Below are positions 35,416-44,406 of a stretch of 64,000 nt of DNA, piece by piece (position 1 is the first letter of the stretch; every line of letters starts with the position of its first letter). The notes under the pieces were generated by a model that saw only the letters and a program-made list of their open reading frames with translations, was not told the DNA's origin and did not search any database. Both the position numbers and the translations under genes were made by a program. This stretch comes from UBA7957 sp965224675. GTDB taxonomy: Bacteria; Pseudomonadota; Gammaproteobacteria; Granulosicoccales; Granulosicoccaceae. The stretch is from NCBI GenBank assembly GCA_965224675.1, contig CBDDAA010000002.1, positions 310,001 to 374,000 of the forward strand, written 5' to 3'.

Positions 35416-36783
35416 ATGAAAGCACGAGAAGTAAAAACAATAGAAGATGCGAAAACGATCATCCGAGAACGCGATATTACTCATATCAAAGTAGGAATAT
35501 TCGACGCCGATGGCATCATGCGGGGCAAATACATACACCGAGACAAGTTTTTTTCAGCACTCGACAGCGGTTTCGGGTTCTGTGATGTGGTTTTAGGTTG
35601 GGATAGCAATGACCAACTTTATGACAATGTAAGCTACACCGGCTGGCATACAGGCTACCCCGACGCACCCGTACGCATCATAACCGATACCTGCAGAGAA
35701 ATTCCTTTTGAGGATAACACGCTATTATTTTTGTGCGAGTTTGCTGAAAAAGCTGAAGAGGTATGTCCTCGCGGCGTTCTCAAACGAGTGATCAATAAAG
35801 CGAAATCTATGGATTACAACTGCTTTGGCGCCTGCGAATTTGAATTTTTCGTGTTTAACGAAACGCCCAAATCAGTGAGAGAAAAAAATTACTCAAACCT
35901 GGAGAACTTCACCCCAGGGTTCTTTGGTTATTCAGTATTGCGAAGTTCGGTACACGCAGAATTTTATCGTGACTTACTGCAACTCTGTGAAGATATGGAC
36001 TTCCCATTAGAAGGTCTGCATACAGAAACAGGTCCTGGCGTCTTGGAAGGTGCCATCATTTATGACGAGATGCTAGCCTCCGCAGATAAAGCTGCATTAT
36101 TTAAAACGTTTACAAAAGCATTGGCACAAAGACAGGATTTAATGGCCACTTTTATGGCGCGGTGGTCTACGGATTGGCCAGGACAAAGCGGCCACTTGCA
36201 CATTTCTTTACAGAATCCCGATGGCAAATCTGTTTTTTATAAGCCCGATATGCCCGATACCATTAGCGATGAAATGCGCTGGTTTATCGGCGGCCAACAA
36301 AAATTAATGCCGCAAATACTTGCGATGGTCGCATCCACAGTAAATTCCTATTCTCGGCTAGTCCCTGGTTTTTGGGCACCCACGGCTGCCTCCTGGGGTG
36401 TGGAAAACCGCACTTGTGCATTGCGTGCAATTTTAGGTTCGAATAAATCGCAGCGTGTTGAGTACCGAATTGCCGCCGCCGATATCAATCCTTATATTGC
36501 CCTGGCTGCCGCCCTTGGCTCTGGCTTGTGGGGAATAGAAAACCAAGTGGAACCATCTGCTCCCGTTGTTGGCAATGCATATGATCAAAAATTTGCCGAC
36601 GAATTAAGCTTACCTGCAACACTTATTCAGGCTGCTGCAAACTTACATGCCTCAAGTGCAGCCAGAGAACTATTCGGAGATGCCTTCGTTGAGCATTTTG
36701 CGGCTTCTCGGGAATGGGAAGAGCGTGAATTTCGCAAACACGTGACCGATTGGGAAATGCAACGTTATTTCGAAATAATTTAA
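35416..36783 (+). CDS. Glutamine synthetase family protein (possible gamma-glutamyl-amine ligase)
   Basis: 455 aa with beta-grasp (about residues 20-110) and catalytic (about 120-450) domains. The ATP/glutamate-site blocks are visible: FGACEFEFFVF, ETGPGVLEGAI, the GHLHISLQ loop and NRTCALRAI. The shorter length than GlnA (about 470) and its pairing with an AraC-type regulator suggest a gamma-glutamylpolyamine or related amide ligase, not the central ammonia-assimilating GlnA. The amine substrate cannot be read from the sequence. An ATG three bases before a stop, with a strong GGAGG box, follows the gene and may be a relic of another reading frame. Confidence 0.85.
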   Translation: MKAREVKTIEDAKTIIRERDITHIKVGIFDADGIMRGKYIHRDKFFSALDSGFGFCDVVLGWDSNDQLYDNVSYTGWHTGYPDAPVRIITDTCREIPFEDNTLLFLCEFAEKAEEVCPRGVLKRVINKAKSMDYNCFGACEFEFFVFNETPKSVREKNYSNLENFTPGFFGYSVLRSSVHAEFYRDLLQLCEDMDFPLEGLHTETGPGVLEGAIIYDEMLASADKAALFKTFTKALAQRQDLMATFMARWSTDWPGQSGHLHISLQNPDGKSVFYKPDMPDTISDEMRWFIGGQQKLMPQILAMVASTVNSYSRLVPGFWAPTAASWGVENRTCALRAILGSNKSQRVEYRIAAADINPYIALAAALGSGLWGIENQVEPSAPVVGNAYDQKFADELSLPATLIQAAANLHASSAARELFGDAFVEHFAASREWEEREFRKHVTDWEMQRYFEII

Positions 36784-36911
36784 ACCTGACCCGAAGGAGG
36801 CAGATGAAATAATTGATAACGCTTCCAAGATTCTAGTGTTTTACCTTGACCACAAAAGCGCAAGGATAAAGGTATATTTTAAAACCCATAACAAGAGGCT
36901 TCACATTCACC

Positions 36912-39173
36912 ATGCTCCAGGTGCTAAAAAACTTGCCATTACTGCGCTCTATCGATGAATCCAGATGGGAGGCACTCACCCCTTTTATTGAGTTTAAAAA
37001 GCTGGTTCCTGAAGAAACACTGTTCGCCTCTGGCAATAAGAGTGAGGTACTTCACATTATCCTTCAAGGCCGTCTTAACCTCTACCTGTCTGCGACCAAC
37101 GAACATCGTGAAGTACTTGTTGGTGAGCGTATTAAAGCTGATACGGCGGGTGACTTTGCCGTCCTTAATGGTGGTGAACACCTGGTTACAGCACGGGCTG
37201 CGATGCATTCAACTATTGCCTGTTTTCCTCATTCAGGTTTCGAGAAACTCGCCGATCTGGACCCCGCTATTTTAGCTCACGTCTATAATACAGCTGCTGA
37301 ACTATCGCATCGGGTGCTGCTGATCAAGTCTTTTCTTGGGCTATTTGGCGATATCACAGATCTCACATTAAATAATTTATTACAAGATACACAAATAAGG
37401 CATCTTCGCAACGGAGAAGAATTATTTCGACAAGGCGACGAAACCGATGGCCTCTACATTATCATGGCCGGCCGATTACCGATCGTCATTCGCAATGAGG
37501 ATGACACCCGCCATCTCCTTGGCATAGCTGAAGCACCACAATTGGTCGGTGAATTTTCGTTGATTGCTGACTCAGTACGCAACGCAACAGTATATGCAAG
37601 TCGTGAGTCCATGGTTGCATTTTTAAGCAAAGATCAGTTTAACAAGCATATTATGCAAAAGCCCAAGTTACTGGCTTCTGTGTCTCGCATGATTGTCGAG
37701 CGTCAACAAAAAGCAACTGAGATTAACACCCCCAATGGCCGAAATCACCATATAGCCATATTACCACTTTCGAGAAACATCCCACTCAAACGTATCATTC
37801 ACATGCTGAAAACAGAAATCAGGAAGTCTGGTCGCACTCTCGCTATCGACAGCAATCAGTTTGACATATTTTATGGAAAAAACGGCGCATCACAGACCAG
37901 TTTTAAGGATTTTTTTAATTCCAGTGTAACTGCATGGTTAGATGACAGAGAGTCCAGTTACGCGCATGTTCTGTACGTAGCGGATTATGAGTGGAATTCC
38001 TGGACACACCGATGTATAAACCGGGCAGACCGAGTGCTTTTATTAGCCGATAGCACACAAAGCCCAAGACTTAGTGAAATCGAACAAAAGCTCGTTGCCA
38101 TGTTCGCCCCTCGTAATCATCGCCCTCGTATTGAATATGTCTTTCTGCACCCGGAATCAACAATCTTTCCGAGCAATACAATCACTTGGTTAAAATCCAG
38201 GAAGATGGAAGCATTCCACCATGTGCGACTGGATGATCCCAAGCATTTTTCCCGGCTTGCAAGGCGCCTGACAGGCAGAGCATTCGGTTTGATTCTCAGT
38301 GGCGGTGGTGCTCGAGGATATGTGCATCTTGGGGTTCACCGAGCTATACAGGAAGCCGGAATACCCATCGACTATATTGGTGGCTCTAGCATGGGGGCAT
38401 TACTGGGTGGCTCAATGGCGCAAGGCTTAAGTTATCAACAGTTATTCGAGCTCTCAAAGCTATTCGCCAATCCTCGCGCACTGTTTGACTATACCTTACC
38501 GATCAGTGCTCTGATGAAATCAGCCAAATTGACTTCGTTTTGCCAGGGCTTATACAAAGATGTCCTTATTGAAGACCTTTGGACACCGTACTTTTGTATC
38601 TCCTCGAATCTATCGCTCGGCACCGAAAATTGTCACCAAACGGGTTCACTGTGGCGGGCAGTGCGTTCTTCAACTGCTATTCCAGGTGTTTTTTCACCTG
38701 TACCTCAAGAAAACGGAGAACTCTATGTGGATGGCGCGGTGCTCAACACATTTCCAGTCGAGAAAATTGGAAAATTACTATTTGGTGGCATTTTAATTGG
38801 TGTAAATGTAAGCCAGATACAGGCACTCGAAGAAAATTACAACTACGGCACATCACTATCAGGCTGGGAGGTACTGGCCAATAAGCTCAACCCTTTTAGT
38901 GAAAACATCTGCACACCTAAAATTCTCGAAACATTGCTTAGATCAAATGACATAAAAAGCATAGAGGCCATGGAGAAGACACGAAAGCTTTTAAATATAT
39001 TAATTGAACCCAACGTACACTCCTATTCGCTACTGGATTTTCGTTCTTTTGAAAATATCAGCGATATTGGGTATAAAGCAGCGATGGAGACCTTTATCGG
39101 TTCGGGTCTGATAACACAACAGAACAACTCGAAAAAATACAGATTCAACAATTTATTTCATGAATCCTGCTGA
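36912..39173 (+). CDS. Patatin-like phospholipase with two cyclic-nucleotide-binding domains
   Basis: 753-aa esterase of the NTE/RssA type. Two cNMP-binding domains lie at about residues 10-125 and 130-255 (the second has GELFRQGDETDGLYIIMAGRL-type residues, in FRQGDETDGL). A middle region with no name follows (about 270-445). The patatin domain (about 455-650) has GGGARG near residue 460, the catalytic Ser in GSSMG near 491 and the Asp of the dyad in DGA near 606. This is the bacterial equivalent of eukaryotic neuropathy target esterase. Lysophospholipid hydrolysis under cyclic-nucleotide control is the family expectation. The last 16 bases overlap the convergent HD gene. Confidence 0.93.
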   Translation: MLQVLKNLPLLRSIDESRWEALTPFIEFKKLVPEETLFASGNKSEVLHIILQGRLNLYLSATNEHREVLVGERIKADTAGDFAVLNGGEHLVTARAAMHSTIACFPHSGFEKLADLDPAILAHVYNTAAELSHRVLLIKSFLGLFGDITDLTLNNLLQDTQIRHLRNGEELFRQGDETDGLYIIMAGRLPIVIRNEDDTRHLLGIAEAPQLVGEFSLIADSVRNATVYASRESMVAFLSKDQFNKHIMQKPKLLASVSRMIVERQQKATEINTPNGRNHHIAILPLSRNIPLKRIIHMLKTEIRKSGRTLAIDSNQFDIFYGKNGASQTSFKDFFNSSVTAWLDDRESSYAHVLYVADYEWNSWTHRCINRADRVLLLADSTQSPRLSEIEQKLVAMFAPRNHRPRIEYVFLHPESTIFPSNTITWLKSRKMEAFHHVRLDDPKHFSRLARRLTGRAFGLILSGGGARGYVHLGVHRAIQEAGIPIDYIGGSSMGALLGGSMAQGLSYQQLFELSKLFANPRALFDYTLPISALMKSAKLTSFCQGLYKDVLIEDLWTPYFCISSNLSLGTENCHQTGSLWRAVRSSTAIPGVFSPVPQENGELYVDGAVLNTFPVEKIGKLLFGGILIGVNVSQIQALEENYNYGTSLSGWEVLANKLNPFSENICTPKILETLLRSNDIKSIEAMEKTRKLLNILIEPNVHSYSLLDFRSFENISDIGYKAAMETFIGSGLITQQNNSKKYRFNNLFHESC

Positions 39174-41272
39174 CCATAAGTCTGCATGCGGTAATCATAC
39201 AGGCGAATTACATCTGCTATCTTGTTTTGCAGGTTATTTCTTTTTCGTGGTGAATACAAACTTAATTCACGACGAATCTGTATACGCCTGCGGGCACTGT
39301 GGGTATATTCAACAAAAGTAGAGCTATCGATTTGCGGTGTTTTGTTTTCAGCGGGTGGATAAAGCGCCACATAGGACTTGGTCGGCACCCTACCGGCCCT
39401 GATTTGTTCTTCTAATCGTTCCTCAGTCAGCCAAGCTTGTAACACATAATTCACATAATCTTCAACGGGCAGTTCAGGATCAAAAAAATTGCGGATCAGT
39501 TTTTCCCGCTGATTTTTATCCAAATTATATTCAAAGCTAAGAATTGCAAGGTTTTGCGCTGCATAGAGATCACCATAGTCCAATACTATCGCAATTAGAG
39601 AGATTCCCCCTCTGAGCTGGCGACGGGCGATTATGTCCATACCACGCTTTAATTTATTATCGCTGCTGCGCCGAATTTCAACCACCAGCCGCTCAAGCAG
39701 AGGTTTTATGATCGCCCCACGTACACGCTCTGCCCAATACACTCTGGCGCCACTGTGTCTCCACCACCCTGTCATGAGATCAGGATCACGTATACCTTCA
39801 TCGAACGATACAATGGTATCAATCAACTTAACAACAATACCCGCCAGTGTGTACGGGCTGTCAGTATCGGTTGCCTTCAGCGCCATTTTATTCAATCGGC
39901 CTGTATTGTATTGCTTATCCGGCATCATCAGTTCTGGATGATCAAATGTTTTCCTGGCTTTTTGCAGCGCATCTTGCTTAGTGCTTGAGTCAGTCACTTC
40001 TGAGACCATGGCAGCGATGGGCCCACCAAAACGGAACATGATTTTTTGCAGCGATTGATCATAGCCAGTTACTTTGGAAGATCCATCCTCAACAACATCA
40101 TGTAATAAGGCAATGGTTGCTATTCCAGGTTCAAGCGAACTACCCAAAGTACTCTCAGCAATTGCCGTCAAACGAAAAGCATGGGCCAGCATGGTACTGT
40201 AAGATTTTCTACGTCCTTTCTCCAGATAGCGCATCATCTCCAAGCTCGCTAAATGCAGTGTTGCCAGTGCATTGGGTGCCTCGGCAGCAACGTAGTATTC
40301 CATAACCGGCATGTTCATGTGTACATCGTGCACCGCCTTTCCGCGACGACCTGATAGACGAGAGCGCTTATGAGGTTCTTCCAACACATCCTGCACAGCT
40401 GTCATCAATGTACTTCGTATAGGTTCTCTAAGAGCACCATGATCCACCCCTCGCAGTGAAAGTGCTTGCTGAGCATTGTGAAAATCTGTTTCGAGAAACG
40501 GTTTTTCGGCAAATTCAGTATCTGTATCTATACCTTGGGCTTTCAGCTCTTTGCATTGAACCTTTCCGGCGAAACTCAATACCATATCACCAGCGGCACG
40601 TGCTGTCAGACGTAATCGACTAATCATCACAGCAGCGACTGCGTTAGCAATTTCGGTACTGAAATCAGGTAGGTGCTGATCTGAGCGAGAGAGAAATATT
40701 TTTAACGCAGCTTCAAGCGCACTCGTTTTATCTAATACCGATCTGCCAAAATGTTGTGAAATAAACGCCTCATCAACGAGCGCATAAGATTCCGGCTTAA
40801 TTGACGAATAGCGATGTTTTTTACCTAAGGTATCCTGCAGCATGGTGGCAATAATCAAGTCATTATCCACCTTTGCATTGCCTGCCCCATTTTTACCGTA
40901 GAGTTGAACCCCCAACAACAGGTTAGCAGCGACTACGGTTGCGTTAATAACGGGTTCAAGCTTAGGTAATCTATTTGAATTAATATAAATGTGCTGCCCA
41001 CGATTTTCTATATCCAATGCCAGCGGATCAATTTCATCTGCATCAATATCTTCTCCCGAAAAAAACTCATCCGCGAGAACTTCTCTTCCGCGGGTGCTGA
41101 TAAAGAAATTTTCAGGAATATTGGTCAGAGGGATCATCTGTTCAACTTCGGCCGCGATCCAGGCTCTAGATACCTTGCCCACAATCGCCCGTTCTGCATC
41201 ACAGGTGCCCGCCAGAATTCCATAGGCTCTAACCAGTTTTCGAAAATCGCTGACTTCAGTAACTAACTTCAA
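39158..41272 (-). CDS. Large HD-domain protein of unknown function
   Basis: 704 aa. I can place one domain: a metal-dependent HD phosphohydrolase-like region at about residues 330-490. It has HAFRLTAIAE, then HDVVEDG near residue 388 and, later, KATDTDSPYTLAG with LIDTIVSFDEG. This order (H...HDVVED...K..D) resembles the hydrolase half of RelA/SpoT proteins. There is no synthetase, TGS or ACT domain to recognise, so this is not a stringent-response enzyme by sequence alone. The N-terminal 300 and C-terminal 200 residues match nothing I know. It is divergent from a LuxR-type regulator across a 220-base gap with a perfect dyad. Confidence 0.62.
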   Translation of the reverse strand: MKLVTEVSDFRKLVRAYGILAGTCDAERAIVGKVSRAWIAAEVEQMIPLTNIPENFFISTRGREVLADEFFSGEDIDADEIDPLALDIENRGQHIYINSNRLPKLEPVINATVVAANLLLGVQLYGKNGAGNAKVDNDLIIATMLQDTLGKKHRYSSIKPESYALVDEAFISQHFGRSVLDKTSALEAALKIFLSRSDQHLPDFSTEIANAVAAVMISRLRLTARAAGDMVLSFAGKVQCKELKAQGIDTDTEFAEKPFLETDFHNAQQALSLRGVDHGALREPIRSTLMTAVQDVLEEPHKRSRLSGRRGKAVHDVHMNMPVMEYYVAAEAPNALATLHLASLEMMRYLEKGRRKSYSTMLAHAFRLTAIAESTLGSSLEPGIATIALLHDVVEDGSSKVTGYDQSLQKIMFRFGGPIAAMVSEVTDSSTKQDALQKARKTFDHPELMMPDKQYNTGRLNKMALKATDTDSPYTLAGIVVKLIDTIVSFDEGIRDPDLMTGWWRHSGARVYWAERVRGAIIKPLLERLVVEIRRSSDNKLKRGMDIIARRQLRGGISLIAIVLDYGDLYAAQNLAILSFEYNLDKNQREKLIRNFFDPELPVEDYVNYVLQAWLTEERLEEQIRAGRVPTKSYVALYPPAENKTPQIDSSTFVEYTHSARRRIQIRRELSLYSPRKRNNLQNKIADVIRLYDYRMQTYGQQDS

Positions 41273-41396
41273 AATATACCTGATTTTCTCTGGGTTATTT
41301 TATAGCCAATATTTTCACAAAACAGTATTTATAATCAATAGCTTACACACTAGCAACGTGATTCTATTGAAGATCCGGGTTACACTGACATTGTCA

Positions 41397-41421
41397 ACTT
41401 TTGTGTAAACTGCACAAAAGT
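41397..41421. promoter_or_regulatory. Perfect inverted repeat between the HD gene and the LuxR-type regulator
   Basis: ACTTTTGTG and CACAAAAGT form a perfect 9-base dyad with a seven-base spacer. It lies in the divergent intergenic region, about 125 bases before the HD gene start and 70 before the regulator start. The shape is that of a protein-binding operator more than a terminator: there is no GC-rich stem and no adjoining T tract. Which protein binds is unknown. Confidence 0.5.
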
Positions 41422-41492
41422 ATTAGGGCTTTTTAGTAAATTTCGGTTTAATGTCGAGCTTTCGATAATACACTCAGTTTACTGGCATAGAT

Positions 41493-42143
41493 ATGAAAGG
41501 ATTAATCGTTGACGATCATCAATTGTTCGTTGCAGGAATAAGACACGTACTAAAACAACTCGGAGATGATGTTGAAATCAGGGAGGCACCCGATGCTGAA
41601 CAGTGCCTTGAGATTCTTACCGAACATCGTGATATTGATTTCTTATTGTTGGATTTACAACTTCCCGGTCTCGATGGTTTAGCACTTCTGGAGATACTGC
41701 GAAACCGTTGGCCCTTGATTCCTGTATTAATTGTGACAGGAACCCAAAACACACAAATAGCTCAGAAAGTGCTCGAAGCCGGTGCCGCCGGTTACCTGTG
41801 CAAAACAACCCCTCCATCTGAATTCGTAACTGCCATCAGACAGGTATTAGCGGGTGAAATTTATGTATCTGCCGATCAGTCTGCTTTTATACAATCGAGC
41901 AACGAAAATGGTGAAGCTAATCCGAACCTGATCACTCGATTTACAAGTCGGCAGTTGGAAGTTTTAAACTTAATGGCGCATGGTCACCCAAATAAAATAA
42001 TAGCCAGCAAATTAAACCTGACCGAACATACTGTCAAAGTACATATCTCCAACATTTTTCACACCATGAAAGTACACAACCGAACCGCTTGTGTTAAGGA
42101 AGCTGTGCGCTTAGGGATAGTTCACTTACCCGTTGGTAGCTAG
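41493..42143 (+). CDS. NarL/LuxR-type response regulator
   Basis: 216 aa. The receiver domain (residues 1-120) carries the DD pair at 7-8, the phospho-acceptor D54 in LLLDLQLPGLDG and the conserved Lys in YLCKT. The C-terminal LuxR helix-turn-helix (about 148-210) shows FTSRQLEVLNLMAHG, NKIIASKLNLTEHTVKVHISNIF and a KVHNRTACVKEA tail. No partner histidine kinase is next to it, so its sensor is elsewhere. It is divergent from the HD protein and its last 18 bases overlap the convergent nth gene. Confidence 0.92.
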   Translation: MKGLIVDDHQLFVAGIRHVLKQLGDDVEIREAPDAEQCLEILTEHRDIDFLLLDLQLPGLDGLALLEILRNRWPLIPVLIVTGTQNTQIAQKVLEAGAAGYLCKTTPPSEFVTAIRQVLAGEIYVSADQSAFIQSSNENGEANPNLITRFTSRQLEVLNLMAHGHPNKIIASKLNLTEHTVKVHISNIFHTMKVHNRTACVKEAVRLGIVHLPVGS

Positions 42144-42770
42144 TGGTTTTGGATTATAATCGCAAAGGTCTTTTATAATACATTTTTGGCACTTTGGCTT
42201 TCGTGCCATACAGGTATATCGTCCATGAAGAATTAACCAATGATGAGCATCGACAAGAAATTTTTTAGGCACAAAACGAAGTAATTTTTTTTCAACTTCC
42301 AGCACATTCTTACCAACAGCTATACCTGTTCGGTTTGAGACACGAAAAATATGTGTGTCAACGGCCATAGTCGGTAATCCAAATGCAGTATTTAATACCA
42401 CATTCGCGGTCTTGCGTCCGACCCCAGGTAAGGCTTCCAGCGCAGCTCTTGTTGAAGGCACTTCACCCTCGTATTCAGCGCTCAATATGCGGCAGGTTTG
42501 CATAATGTTTTTCGCTTTTGAGTTATATAAGCCAATTGTTCTGATAAATTTTTTAAGACTTTTCTCCCCTAATTTAACAATGGCTTGAGCTGAATTTGCC
42601 TTGGCAAACAATTGCGCCGTTGCTTTGTTTACACTGACATCCGTAGCTTGAGCAGACAAAATTACTGCGATCAGCAATTCAAAATGCGTAGAATAATTCA
42701 GCTCTGTTGTGGGATTCGGATTATCTTCGAAGAACCTTGTGAAAATTTCCATACGTTTGTTTGAATTCAT
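42126..42770 (-). CDS. nth: Endonuclease III
   Basis: Base-excision repair glycosylase/AP-lyase for oxidised pyrimidines. I start at the ATG at 42770 (214 aa), which gives the usual N-terminus (MNSNKRMEIFTRF). The frame runs back to 42830, but those 20 residues are not in the family. The helix-hairpin-helix with the catalytic Lys is in LPGVGRKTANVVL, the catalytic Asp in VDTHIFRV. The [4Fe-4S] cluster ligands are C-X6-C-X2-C-X5-C (CMARKPKCQKCIIKDLC). Alignment to the E. coli protein would be close along the whole length. It lies in a small DNA-repair group with yedK and lexA. Confidence 0.96.
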   Translation of the reverse strand: MNSNKRMEIFTRFFEDNPNPTTELNYSTHFELLIAVILSAQATDVSVNKATAQLFAKANSAQAIVKLGEKSLKKFIRTIGLYNSKAKNIMQTCRILSAEYEGEVPSTRAALEALPGVGRKTANVVLNTAFGLPTMAVDTHIFRVSNRTGIAVGKNVLEVEKKLLRFVPKKFLVDAHHWLILHGRYTCMARKPKCQKCIIKDLCDYNPKPLATNG

Positions 42771-42864
42771 AGTAATATCCAATAAATAGAACTTATACTC
42801 GATTAAACATCTGCCACAAACCCTGATCAAGCTGGCGATTATCCAATTTCAGGAATAAGTTATC

Positions 42865-43515
42865 ATGTGTGGACGAATTAATATCTATGATCATTCAGGT
42901 ATACAAGAACTAACGGACCAAGTGAGTGTACCTGTATGGCCAGATTTCACGCCACGCTACAATATAGCGCCGAGTGAAAATATTCATGGATTAATCCTGC
43001 AAAATGGTTGCTTGCAAATGCAACAGCTAAAATGGGGATTGATCCCAACTTGGGCAAAACCCGGACAGTTCAGTTCACCGCTTTTTAACGCACGTGCTGA
43101 AACTATCCATCAAAAGGCATCATTTAAGAAACTGATAAAAAAACAACGCGTAGCTGTTCCAATAAATGGGTTCTACGAATGGAAAAGAGTTGGCAAGAGC
43201 AGATCGGCTTTTTTTATCAAAGCGACCGAGGCAAAAGCCTTTTTTTTAGCGGGTATCTACCAGCATCTTGCCTCGGGCCAATCACAATGTAGCCTGATCA
43301 CAACAAATGCAAATAAAATGATGTCAGAAATTCATTCCCGAATGCCGGCTATTATTCAAGCACCTGATATAGAGCGTTGGTTAACTGATGACACTATGGA
43401 TAGTGTTAACGAGTTGCTGCTTCCAGTTGTTAACAAGATGCTGACAGCTCATAGGGTCAGCGAATATGTCAACAATGCGCGTAACCAAGGAAAACGATGT
43501 ATACAACCACTCTAA
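42865..43515 (+). CDS. yedK: YedK/HMCES-family abasic-site protein (SOS response-associated peptidase)
   Basis: Forms a stable thiazolidine cross-link with abasic sites in single-stranded DNA and shields them. 216 aa. Cys2 directly follows the initiator Met (MCGR), the catalytic residue after Met removal. The other active-site residues are in FNARAET, NGFYEWK and the His of EIHSRMP. It lies between nth and lexA, so two proteins for damaged bases flank the SOS repressor gene. I did not find an E. coli-type SOS box in front of it, so SOS control is not shown by the sequence. Confidence 0.94.
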   Translation: MCGRINIYDHSGIQELTDQVSVPVWPDFTPRYNIAPSENIHGLILQNGCLQMQQLKWGLIPTWAKPGQFSSPLFNARAETIHQKASFKKLIKKQRVAVPINGFYEWKRVGKSRSAFFIKATEAKAFFLAGIYQHLASGQSQCSLITTNANKMMSEIHSRMPAIIQAPDIERWLTDDTMDSVNELLLPVVNKMLTAHRVSEYVNNARNQGKRCIQPL

Positions 43516-43534
43516 TCGATACCTGAAAAAAACA

Positions 43535-44131
43535 TTAATAAGTACGTAACTGCCCTACCAGAACACCTTTAATACTCACTCTATGCGCTGCATATCGCAT
43601 TGGTTTCATACTCTGGTTTTGCGGAAGCAGTTCTATCATTCCGCCTTTATTTGCACCTAATGTTTTTAATGTTGCCTCTGTCTGATCAATCAGCGCTACG
43701 ACAATATCTCCGCGACTGGCAGTACAACGTTTTTTCAAAATAACAGTATCTCCGTCGAGGATTCCTGCGTCTTCCATTGAGTCACCGCTTACCCTTAATG
43801 CATAACGATCAGGGCCAATCAAAAACTCGGCAACATTGAGTTGATCTTCGCCTTCAATCGCCTCGATCGGTTGACCAGCAGCGATCTTACCAAGCAGGGG
43901 TAAAATATAACGCTGATCTTCAAGTTCCCGAGAAAGTTTAAGACCACGCCAACCTGTACCATGGCGCTCAAGATGACCTTTATCGATCAGTGACTGCACA
44001 TAGCGATGAACTGTGCCGCGAGATTTGATACGCAAAGCATCTGCAATTTCCGCAATAGTTGGAGATATACCCCCACTTTCCAATTGCTCACGAATATAGG
44101 TGAACATTCTTTCTTCCAGCTGAGTTAACAT
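43535..44131 (-). CDS. lexA: LexA-family repressor
   Basis: 198-aa repressor of the SOS response from the ATG at 44131. That start gives the usual MLTQLEER-type N-terminus; the frame extends to 44188, but that adds 19 basic residues. The N-terminal winged helix has a recognition helix KSRGTVHRYVQSL, different from the E. coli sequence, so a different operator is expected. The self-cleavage site is A85-G86 in KIAAGQP. The catalytic dyad is S118 in SGDSM and K156 in EATLK, so the protease half looks intact. Family members with this kind of helix include the second LexA of some gammaproteobacteria. Whether this is the organism's only LexA cannot be told from the window. Confidence 0.92.
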   Translation of the reverse strand: MLTQLEERMFTYIREQLESGGISPTIAEIADALRIKSRGTVHRYVQSLIDKGHLERHGTGWRGLKLSRELEDQRYILPLLGKIAAGQPIEAIEGEDQLNVAEFLIGPDRYALRVSGDSMEDAGILDGDTVILKKRCTASRGDIVVALIDQTEATLKTLGANKGGMIELLPQNQSMKPMRYAAHRVSIKGVLVGQLRTY

Positions 44132-44151
44132 AATTAATTTTCTCTTTTTGT

Positions 44152-44162
44152 ACTCTTTGAGT
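44152..44162. promoter_or_regulatory. Candidate lexA operator (weak)
   Basis: ACTCTTTGAGT is a perfect 11-base palindrome 20 bases before the lexA start, the usual place for autorepression. Neither the E. coli SOS box (CTGT-N8-ACAG) nor GTAC-N4-GTGC is present. The same core occurs upstream of ctaA (10824-10834), an unlikely SOS gene, so chance is possible. Confidence 0.25.
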
Positions 44163-44406
44163 TTAGAGAACATAGAGAGAAAGTTCAATGTATTATTTTA
44201 TAAAAATTATCTTCCCCACCCAGCTATTCATAAGGCCAAATCTTTCTTGGATTCATAGAGTAGCGTGAAATAGAAGATCAGGTCGAGGATATGCCTGCGT
44301 GATCAAAACCAGTGTCGGTTAATTGTTGCTATTTGGAATCAGAAAAACAAATACGATCCCAGAATACGTTCATCCCAGGTAACGCAGAAAATCAGAGCTT
44401 TCCTGA

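Noticed and set aside
36784..36911. ATG AAA TAA behind a strong GGAGG box after the glutamine synthetase homologue
   Set aside because: A two-codon frame is too short to call a gene; may be a relic or chance.
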